Positions 57,081-64,000 of a stretch of 64,000 bases of DNA are shown here, piece after piece. Origin of the DNA: Gilichinskyi gelida (lineage in GTDB: Bacteria > Acidobacteriota > Thermoanaerobaculia > Gp7-AA8). Location of the stretch: NCBI GenBank assembly GCA_038040385.1, contig JBBPII010000012.1, positions 133,846 to 197,845 on the forward strand, read 5' to 3'. How positions within the stretch are numbered: the first letter of the stretch is position 1; every line of letters starts with the position of its first letter. The position numbers and the translations under genes were made by a program. The notes below the pieces were generated by a model, which had not been told where the DNA came from, searched no databases, and saw nothing but the letters and a program-made list of their open reading frames with translations.

Positions 57081-60000
57081 ATGGCAAAGACGACCGACGA
57101 CGGAGAGGGCGTTAAGCGCAGGATCGTTTCGGCGGCTCGGGCGCCGCTGATCATCACGATCGTGGTGATCGTCGTCATCGGCGCGGCGTACTACGCGTTC
57201 TATCGCAACCAAGTCGACTATTTCACCGGCCGCAACCTCCGTCTGATCTCCACGGTGACGGCGCAGATCGACGGGCGGGTCGCGATGTACTCCAGCTTCT
57301 TCCGCGAGGGCACTCTGAAGCCGGACCGGCATCCGGAAGCCGCAGCGGTCCCGCAGCCGGAGCCGATCCTGCGCGGCATGGAAGAGAGCAGTCGCGGCTG
57401 GGCGCTTCTGCTGCAGGCCTCGAACGGCTCGGCCGCGCGCGTGCCGCTCGTCGAGGTGCTGCGACCGATCTTCGCGCGCCGCGTCGGCGCGGCGTTCGAC
57501 ATCGTGCTGGTCGCCGACGCCCGCGGCGACATCCTCTATAGCTTCCGAACGCCCCCTGCCGCCTCATCGCTCCTGACCAACGAGGAGGAGCCGCTCGACA
57601 AAGAGGAGAGAGGGCTTCCCGCCAGGACCGCGGCGATGATCCGGGCGAAGGAGCGCGAGAGCGGCTCGGCGCTGGTGATCACCCGGCTCAGCGCATTGTC
57701 GGAACGGAAGGGATGGCGCGAGTACCGGCCGCTAGATCCGGCCACGCTCCTCGCCGCGACCGAGCAGATCAGGGTCCGCCTCGGCGATGACGAATATCTG
57801 CTCTTCGCGCAGCCCTACACCTTCGCCCGCAAACCGGTGAGCCTGGAAGCCGGAGCGAAGCAGTTGATCCTCTGCGGGCTGGTCGCCGCGCCGCGGTTCC
57901 GTTATGACGTCTCCGCCGTCTCGGCGTCCATCATCCTGATGGCCGTCGGCGTCGCTCTGCTGGCGCTTTGCTGCTGGCCGTTTCTCCGCATCGCCCTCAT
58001 CCATCCGAGCCAGGAACTGACAATCACCGACGTCGCGCTCATCGTCATCTGCACGGCCATCGGCGCGGCCGTGCTCACGCTCGCCGTGCTCGACGGCTTC
58101 GCATACCGAACACTCGCCAGCGGCGCCGACGAACAGCTCCACCACTTCAGCGAAACCGTCGTGGAAAACTTCGGGATCAACATTCAGCGCGCGATGAAGG
58201 TCCTCGATCGGGCGAAGGACTTGACCGCGCCGCTCCTTCCGCCGGCGGACAAGCCGGAGAATATCTCGAAGCCCCTCCCTCCGGCTCTCACGGCCACCGA
58301 AAACATCGGCGAGTATCCGTACATCGATTCCATCACATGGATCGATCGCTTTGGCAAGCAACAGGCCCGCTTCACCGCGCAGAACCTGGTCCCGCTGTCC
58401 GATGTCGGGCAGCGGCAGTACTTCAGGAACGCGCTATTCGACAGAACATGGACGGTCAATCAGCAGCCGTACGTACTGGAGTGGGTCCGCTCGAGGGCGA
58501 CCGGAGAGGTGCGGGCGGTCCTGGCGAAGAAGACCGGCAACCCGCAGGTGCCGGTCATCGCGCTTTCCACGGACCTGATCGACGTGACGTACGCGGTACG
58601 GCCGCCGGGCGTCGAGCTGGCGATCATCGACGAGAACGGCGAGGTGGTCTATCACTCCGACACCGAGCGGATCGAGTACGAGAACTTCTTCGCCGAGACC
58701 GATCGGAACCGCGATCTGCGCTCGGCCGTCCTGGCGCGCCACGAGAGCCACGTGACGGCGAGTTACTGGGGGGAGGACAAGTCGATGTTCGTCCGCCCGC
58801 TCACTGGCTCGCGCTGGACGCTCATCGCGTTCCGCGCCAAGCGGCTCACGCGCGTGCTGAACATCGAGGCGGCGCTGCTCACGCTCGTGCTGCTGATGAT
58901 CGGCGCGGCGCCGTACGTCTTCCTCTACATCTTCACGCTCATCGTCGCGCCGCGATACCGCGCGCCGAGCATCTGGCCCGACGAGTCGCGGCGCAGCGAC
59001 TACCTGCGTCTCTGCATCATTTACCTTGGCCTGCTGCTCCTCTTCGGCCTGACGGTGTATGTGCTCACGCCATGGTCATCGTTTTACGCCGTGATGATGA
59101 TCCCCGCCGTCGCCATTCTCAGTACCTATCTGGTCCTGCACCGCGTCGCCACGCCGCGCCGCTTCGCCATCGGCGCCGCGCTCTGGATCGTGGCCAACGC
59201 CGTTCTCTTCAGCGTGCTGCTGCGCTACAACGTCGCCGCGGGCCGCTTCTTTTCCGGTCATCCGGCCGCGGCAAAAGCGGTGCTCGTCACCGTGGCGGTC
59301 GCGGTTGCAGCGCTGACTGCGGTGCTGACCTCCACCTCCGGCGGAAGACGTCTGGCGAGGTTCGCCCTCTCGCGGGTGCCGCTCGGATACTCGACGCTAT
59401 ACCGCCTCTGCGGCGTGCTGATTCTGGTGCTCTGCGCGGCCCTGCCGGTGGCGGCGTTCTTCAACATCGCTCGTCACGTCCAGTCGGAGCTGCTCGTGAA
59501 GTACGGGCAGCTCCGCGCCGCCGCCGATCTCGAGCACCGCATCGATCGCATCGAAACGCTGAACGTGGGGAGCGACAGCACTCCGGCGGTATACCGTGAT
59601 GTGCTCCGGGCTGACATTCTGGAGAAGATGTTCGGCAGCAAGTGGCAGCTGCAGCCGGTCGTCGGAGGGGCGCCCGAGCTCCCGACGTGCGAGCCTCCTG
59701 ACGACACTTCCTCCGACAGTCCCGCCGGAACCGACTGGACGGTCCCTCCGGACGCGGCGAGCCTGCTGCCCTCTTTGTACGAAGACTCGATCGCCATCCG
59801 GCCTCTGTTCAACATCGGCGCGACGGACGCGCTCTGGCATTGGTGCCTGCAGGAAAAACTCATCACGCTGGTCCGCAAAGTCCGTTTCGACGTCGACGTC
59901 TCGCAGAAGCTCTGGCCGTCCAGAGATACGCCGGCCGATCAGAAGATCGTCATCTCGTCCCTGCGAACGCCGGCGGAGAAGGACGATGACCGCGGCGGCC

Positions 60001-61175
60001 CAAGCGCCCTCGCGGCGATGCTGCTCGGCGGCCTCGGACTCCTCGTCGTCTTCTGGTACGCCGCGGGTTTCATCGCTTCGCGCGTGCTGCTCATGGACGT
60101 GACCGAGCCGCACTGGATGGCGCGTCTGCCACTCAGTCCGACCCTCGGCGATCACATCTTCCTGGTCCGCCGCGACAAGGACGCCGCGACTCTGACCGGC
60201 GACGATCCGATGGGGAAGGGACTGCCGTTCCTCGACGTCTCCTTCGAGGAGCTCGCACGCATCGACTCATGGGATACGGCGCTCGAACGGCTCGACAGCA
60301 GCGCCGCGGGACGGAATGTGCGCCTCGTCGATTTCGAATACGGCATCAACCACGGCGCGATCAACCTGAAGAAACTGCGGTGGCTGGAACGGCTCCTGTC
60401 GCTTCCCGACCGGACCGTCATCGTGATCTCGACCGTCAGCCCGGCCTTCGTCATGACCGCTCCGCCGCCGGAGGCCGACGCTCCGCCGGACTATCTCGAC
60501 CGCTGGCGCAGGCTCCTCGATCGCTTCGTGACCGTGACGGCCGAGGAGCTCGAGCTGAGGCATCAGGAGTGGAAGCGGCGACAGGAGTTCCGCACGTTGA
60601 GCCAGTTGACGGCGGGGAGGCCGAAGAGCTGGCTGGAGAAGGAGACGGCGTACAACCCCTTCCTCCGGCGTCTGCGCGACGAGCTCGAGCCCGGCGCCGA
60701 TCGCGCGCATCTGCTCGACGAAATCGCCGAGCGGGCCGAGACGTATTACGCCGGACTGTGGGCCAGCTGCCGTCAGGACGAGAAGCTCTTGCTCTATCAG
60801 CTCGCGCGCAACGGGCTGGCGAACGGGCGGAACCGCCGGACGCTGCGGCGCCTGATCGCGCGCGGCCTCGTGCGCCGCGATCCCAACCTCCAACTGTTCA
60901 GCGAGACGTTCCGCCTCTACGTCCTCACCGCCGCGCAGCGCGAGGATCTCGTCAGCCGCGCGCGCGCCGAGCGCGGCACCAGCACGTGGGACTCGCTCCG
61001 CCTGCCGTTCTTCATCATCATCATCAGCTTCCTGCTCCTGCTGTTCGCGACGCAGAAAGACCTGCTGACGACCACTACGGCGCTCGCCACCGCCCTCACC
61101 ACCGGCCTGCCGATCATCATGAAGTTGATCGGCGTGTTCTCGGAGAAGCGGATGGGAGGACCGGACCGGGCGTGA
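57081..61175 (+). CDS. Giant membrane protein with two Cache-type sensor regions and a degenerate NTPase-like C-terminal module
   Basis: A 1364-aa protein. A first membrane helix (LIITIVVIVVIGAAYYAFY) is followed by an extracytoplasmic Cache-like domain, two helices (SASIILMAVGVALLALCC, DVALIVICTAIGAAVLTLAV) and a second Cache-like domain (IDSITWIDRFGKQQARFTAQ). About six helices follow between residues 590 and 790. After a late helix near residue 980 comes a soluble part with VRLVDFEYGINHGAINLKKL and DRTVIVISTVSPAFVM, which resembles a P-loop core without a Walker A, then a winged-helix-like segment (LLYQLARNGLANGRNRRTLR) and two C-terminal helices. No known output domain. Confidence 0.65.
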   Translation: MAKTTDDGEGVKRRIVSAARAPLIITIVVIVVIGAAYYAFYRNQVDYFTGRNLRLISTVTAQIDGRVAMYSSFFREGTLKPDRHPEAAAVPQPEPILRGMEESSRGWALLLQASNGSAARVPLVEVLRPIFARRVGAAFDIVLVADARGDILYSFRTPPAASSLLTNEEEPLDKEERGLPARTAAMIRAKERESGSALVITRLSALSERKGWREYRPLDPATLLAATEQIRVRLGDDEYLLFAQPYTFARKPVSLEAGAKQLILCGLVAAPRFRYDVSAVSASIILMAVGVALLALCCWPFLRIALIHPSQELTITDVALIVICTAIGAAVLTLAVLDGFAYRTLASGADEQLHHFSETVVENFGINIQRAMKVLDRAKDLTAPLLPPADKPENISKPLPPALTATENIGEYPYIDSITWIDRFGKQQARFTAQNLVPLSDVGQRQYFRNALFDRTWTVNQQPYVLEWVRSRATGEVRAVLAKKTGNPQVPVIALSTDLIDVTYAVRPPGVELAIIDENGEVVYHSDTERIEYENFFAETDRNRDLRSAVLARHESHVTASYWGEDKSMFVRPLTGSRWTLIAFRAKRLTRVLNIEAALLTLVLLMIGAAPYVFLYIFTLIVAPRYRAPSIWPDESRRSDYLRLCIIYLGLLLLFGLTVYVLTPWSSFYAVMMIPAVAILSTYLVLHRVATPRRFAIGAALWIVANAVLFSVLLRYNVAAGRFFSGHPAAAKAVLVTVAVAVAALTAVLTSTSGGRRLARFALSRVPLGYSTLYRLCGVLILVLCAALPVAAFFNIARHVQSELLVKYGQLRAAADLEHRIDRIETLNVGSDSTPAVYRDVLRADILEKMFGSKWQLQPVVGGAPELPTCEPPDDTSSDSPAGTDWTVPPDAASLLPSLYEDSIAIRPLFNIGATDALWHWCLQEKLITLVRKVRFDVDVSQKLWPSRDTPADQKIVISSLRTPAEKDDDRGGPSALAAMLLGGLGLLVVFWYAAGFIASRVLLMDVTEPHWMARLPLSPTLGDHIFLVRRDKDAATLTGDDPMGKGLPFLDVSFEELARIDSWDTALERLDSSAAGRNVRLVDFEYGINHGAINLKKLRWLERLLSLPDRTVIVISTVSPAFVMTAPPPEADAPPDYLDRWRRLLDRFVTVTAEELELRHQEWKRRQEFRTLSQLTAGRPKSWLEKETAYNPFLRRLRDELEPGADRAHLLDEIAERAETYYAGLWASCRQDEKLLLYQLARNGLANGRNRRTLRRLIARGLVRRDPNLQLFSETFRLYVLTAAQREDLVSRARAERGTSTWDSLRLPFFIIIISFLLLLFATQKDLLTTTTALATALTTGLPIIMKLIGVFSEKRMGGPDRA

Positions 61176-61235
61176 GCGAGGGCTGTTGAGCGCGGTCAGA
61201 ACGAAACGCTTTGCCCCCTGCCGTCACTACCACGC

Positions 61236-63911
61236 ATGTCGACGAGATGGATTCGATGCCTTCGCGTAGTCCTCCTCTTCCTCCCCGCCGGCGCGTTCGC
61301 CCAGCCCGATCTGAAGCTTGAAGGCCTGTCGGTTTACTCGACGACAGTTCAGCGCGACGGCAATCGGCTCGTCTCGGTGAGCGTCCGCGTCGTGAACACC
61401 GGCCCCGGGGCTGCCGCGGCCTCGGTGACGCGGGTTGAGATCAATCAGAGCGGAGTCGATCTGCAAACGCCGCGGCTGCAGCCACAGCAGACCGCGTATC
61501 TGTCGCACTTCCTCCGCACAACCTCGAGCTCGGCAAAGATCGTCGTCAATGCGGATGCGCAGCAGCAGGTTGCCGAGGGGAACGAGATCAACAACGGATT
61601 GCAATCGGTCGTCGATACGGTAGGCGTCGAGAACGGACGATGGCAGTTCCTCGGCCCATCGGTCGTGCGCAACACCAACGGAGTGGCCGTCGGCGTCGGA
61701 CGGGTGACCACGCTCGCAATCGATCCGCGCACGGCCGACACCGTCTATGTCGGAGCGCGTGGAACCGGCGTCTGGAAAACGACCAATGGCGGCGGCACCT
61801 GGGCTCCGCTCACGGACGCGCTGCCCTTGACCACCGTCGCCGCGATCGCCATCGAACCTGTTCATCCGAATCGCGTCCTCATGGCGTCGCCGGCCGGCGT
61901 CTTCGAATCGCGCGACGGCGGCTCGGTGTGGATACAGCTCACGAATCGCGACCTCCACCCGATCGGGCACGACGGCGCGGCGTTCCTCGTACAATCGGTT
62001 CCCGAGCCGGTGATCGCCCTCGCGGCACCCGGCGCGGTCGTGGCCCCCGCCGCGATCCGGCCGGAGCCCGCGCTTTATCTGTCGTCGACGGACGGCTTGT
62101 ATGTCTCGACCGACCGCGGTCGCACGTGGAACCTGGTGCTCGACGGCGCCTCGATCGGAAGCCTGCAGTTCAGCACGGGGACTCCGTCGATCCTCTTTGC
62201 ATCGTTGAACGGACCATCGGACAAGCGCGGCATCTACATCGGCGACAACGGCGGCCTCACCCCGTCGTCGTGGCACAAACTGCAAGGCTGCCCGACCGCG
62301 CCGTTGCCACCGATTCCCGCCAGTTCCCGAGTGTGGGTCGCCGCAAGCGGTGTTCGTCGCTGGATGAGCTTTCTGGCAGGCGGCGCCGACGGCAGGGTGC
62401 GTCAACTCTGGAAGACCAGAAGCCGTGCCTGCACGGTGAACGGCCTGTCCGAATTCGAATGGGTGCAGGTCCCGATCAGTCCGAGCTGCGACAAGGAGCC
62501 GAAAGACAACTCCAGTTTCTTGTTCCTCCACCCGAAGAACTCGTCCATCGTCTTCAAGGCCGGCCTCCCGCTGTGCCGTGACGGCTTCGGCAGCTCACCT
62601 GCGCTGACGCCCGAGCCCCGGCCTCATGTCGATCAGCATGCGATCGCCGTGGCACCGTCGCAGCCGTCGACCATGTACCTCGGCAACGACGGAGGCTTGT
62701 ATCGTTCCGACGACACCGGCGTGACATGGCGCTTCGTCAGCGAGGGACTGGGAATCGCCGAGTTTCTGGACGGCAGCATCACGGCGAATGCCGCCGGGAT
62801 CGTCGGCGGCTCGTGGGACAACGGCGCGTCCTCCGGAACGTCCACCTCGCCGAGCTGGCGTGAAGTCGCCGGCGGAGACGTGACATCGGTCGCCTTCGAT
62901 CGCTCGGCTCCCTCGACCATCTTCACGGTGGCTCAAGGCATCCACAACAACATCGTGCGCGTCGGCGGAGGCCCGGCGAAGAACCTTTCCGATGACTCGG
63001 TCCTTCCGGTGTGCACGACCGGTACTGAAGACGGGCCGTCGATCACGGGGCAGATCGTCTCCACCGGCGACTCGTCGCCTCTCGTGATCGCATGCGCGGG
63101 ACTGTGGGGCGGCCCACCTTGGCATTCGATCGCGGCCGGCACGAGCTCCGGCTTCGTGCGTGTGCGGCTCGCTCCGGGCAATTTTTGGATCGCCGGGACG
63201 AATGACGGGCGCGTTTTCGGCGGCCTGAACATCTTCGCGCCGTCGTTGATGATGACGGCGTCGCCTGCCGCGAGCATTTCCGGCTTGGGGTTCGGCGGCG
63301 CGGGCACGTTCTACGCGTCGACCCGGTCGACGGCGGCGGCTAGGGGCCGGATCTTCCGGATCACTTGCACGGGCACGACTTGCGGCAGCGAGGACATCGG
63401 CCTGAATTTGCCGACCGGCGAGATCATGACGATTGCGGGCGACCCGCTCGCGCCCGACGCCGTGCTCGCTGCCCTTCGCGACAATGGCATCTTTCGCGGT
63501 ACTCGGACGGGAGCCAACTGGACGTGGGAGTCGTACAGCAACGGCCTGCCCGGCGGCGTGACAGTGACCGACATGGAGACGGCGTCGAACGGACAGATCG
63601 TCGTCACGACTTGGGGCCGTGGCGCGTTCCGCCTGCACTCAGGCCCGCCGCGGGATGGAACGCAGACCGCGCGCGGCCGGGTGCGGGACTTCGAGGAGGA
63701 GCGCGTCGATCCGGATCGGCCGGTCGGGCCGTCGAATCCGCTGGTGGTGACGGTGACGCTCGACTCGCAGCCCGATACCGTGTTCACGGGGACGAACTTG
63801 CCGGCGTCGACGCGAACGGTACTGCGCACGGCGTTCACGAACGGCCGCATCATCACGATCGACTTCGTGCGGACTGGCGCGAGCTCGGGACGAATCCTTC
63901 GCGCGCAGTGA
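61236..63911 (+). CDS. Secreted CARDB/BNR beta-propeller protein
   Basis: An 891-aa protein with signal peptide (RCLRVVLLFLPAGAFA). The first 110 residues form a CARDB-type Ig fold (DLKLEGLSVYSTTVQRDGNR, NQSGVDLQTPRLQPQQTAYL). Asp-box propeller blades follow, for example KTTNGGGTWAPL, ESRDGGSVWIQL, STDRGRTWNLVL and RSDDTGVTWRFV. It is predicted extracellular. Similar in concept to the protein at 36.8-38.8 kb. No catalytic residues identified. Confidence 0.85.
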   Translation: MSTRWIRCLRVVLLFLPAGAFAQPDLKLEGLSVYSTTVQRDGNRLVSVSVRVVNTGPGAAAASVTRVEINQSGVDLQTPRLQPQQTAYLSHFLRTTSSSAKIVVNADAQQQVAEGNEINNGLQSVVDTVGVENGRWQFLGPSVVRNTNGVAVGVGRVTTLAIDPRTADTVYVGARGTGVWKTTNGGGTWAPLTDALPLTTVAAIAIEPVHPNRVLMASPAGVFESRDGGSVWIQLTNRDLHPIGHDGAAFLVQSVPEPVIALAAPGAVVAPAAIRPEPALYLSSTDGLYVSTDRGRTWNLVLDGASIGSLQFSTGTPSILFASLNGPSDKRGIYIGDNGGLTPSSWHKLQGCPTAPLPPIPASSRVWVAASGVRRWMSFLAGGADGRVRQLWKTRSRACTVNGLSEFEWVQVPISPSCDKEPKDNSSFLFLHPKNSSIVFKAGLPLCRDGFGSSPALTPEPRPHVDQHAIAVAPSQPSTMYLGNDGGLYRSDDTGVTWRFVSEGLGIAEFLDGSITANAAGIVGGSWDNGASSGTSTSPSWREVAGGDVTSVAFDRSAPSTIFTVAQGIHNNIVRVGGGPAKNLSDDSVLPVCTTGTEDGPSITGQIVSTGDSSPLVIACAGLWGGPPWHSIAAGTSSGFVRVRLAPGNFWIAGTNDGRVFGGLNIFAPSLMMTASPAASISGLGFGGAGTFYASTRSTAAARGRIFRITCTGTTCGSEDIGLNLPTGEIMTIAGDPLAPDAVLAALRDNGIFRGTRTGANWTWESYSNGLPGGVTVTDMETASNGQIVVTTWGRGAFRLHSGPPRDGTQTARGRVRDFEEERVDPDRPVGPSNPLVVTVTLDSQPDTVFTGTNLPASTRTVLRTAFTNGRIITIDFVRTGASSGRILRAQ

Positions 63912-63924
63912 GTGGGCTGGGAAT

Positions 63925-64000
63925 TGGCTCCGGCAGTAGGACTCGAACCTACGACCCGCGGATTAACAGTCCGCTGCTCTACCAACTGAGCTATGCCGGA
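63925..64000 (-). tRNA. tRNA-Asn (anticodon GTT)
   Basis: 76 nt on the minus strand. TCCGGCA pairs with TGCCGGA in the acceptor stem, followed by G and an encoded CCA. The anticodon loop CTGTTAA gives GTT (Asn), and the T-arm has GTAGG-TTCGAGT-CCTAC. All four arms are intact. The 5' end coincides with the last base of the window. Confidence 0.97.

Overview
The window is high-GC, densely packed bacterial chromosome. It has no phage, plasmid, insertion sequence or CRISPR. The gene content resembles Acidobacteriota, from memory and without a database search: a Ser/Thr kinase fused to a TolB-like domain and TPRs, an Oar-type TonB receptor with an N-terminal carboxypeptidase-regulatory domain, large BNR/Asp-box secreted proteins, many small toxin-antitoxin pairs, and several families of GC-rich palindromic spacer repeats. 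The class cannot be fixed from this sequence. A complete tRNA-Asn(GTT) closes the right edge.

Layout. 1-6.3 kb: tail of a DUF3303 protein, mazEF with a palindromic operator, a 1278-aa sigma-54 activator, a D-amino-acid-oxidase-like enzyme and a RelE/XRE toxin-antitoxin pair. 6.3-12.4 kb: Ser/Thr kinase, inositol monophosphatase, 3-methyladenine DNA glycosylase, TPR membrane protein, AtoE-type transporter. 12.4-15 kb: ECF sigma, zinc-finger anti-sigma and HEAT-repeat operon. 15-20.3 kb: a co-directional run of DedA-rhodanese (with an in-frame UGA), methyltransferase, nucleotidyltransferase-like protein, metallophosphoesterase, EgtB-like enzyme and superoxide dismutase. 20.4-23.3 kb: ABC exporter and a secreted protein. 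23.3-26.5 kb: subtilase. 26.5-31.7 kb: an amidoligase cluster (esterase, ATP-grasp, YbdK-type ligase, class I glutamine amidotransferase-like protein, second ATP-grasp-like protein). 31.8-40.8 kb: spermidine-synthase-like membrane protein, recA, RluA-type pseudouridine synthase, BNR protein, hslV-hslU. 40.8-42.7 kb: two hicA/hicB pairs, each convergent. 42.8-45.8 kb: a putative peptide/TPR/HTH-sigma locus. 45.8-49.7 kb: TetR-HlyD-ABC efflux operon. 49.8-64 kb: TonB receptor, aldehyde dehydrogenase, SufR-like regulator, S9 peptidase, a giant Cache-sensor membrane protein, a CARDB/BNR protein and tRNA-Asn.

The points most worth following up are these. (1) A TGA sits at the expected second Cys of a YCxCPNE rhodanese motif in the DedA-rhodanese gene. 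A SECIS-like hairpin lies just downstream, and the read-through frame ends in a 4-bp GTGA overlap with the next gene, so this is a candidate selenoprotein. (2) A compact amidoligase cluster may make an unknown amide- or peptide-linked metabolite. (3) An operon joins an HTH-fused ECF-like sigma factor to a TPR protein, with a 57-aa secreted amphipathic peptide directly downstream; this looks like a possible peptide-sensing circuit. (4) Six short AT-rich codon pockets interrupt otherwise GC-rich genes, including recA. (5) Many starts lack a Shine-Dalgarno sequence but have a TANNNT hexamer ending 6-9 nt upstream, which suggests widespread leaderless transcription.

All family names rest on motif recognition by eye. 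No similarity search or structure prediction was run.
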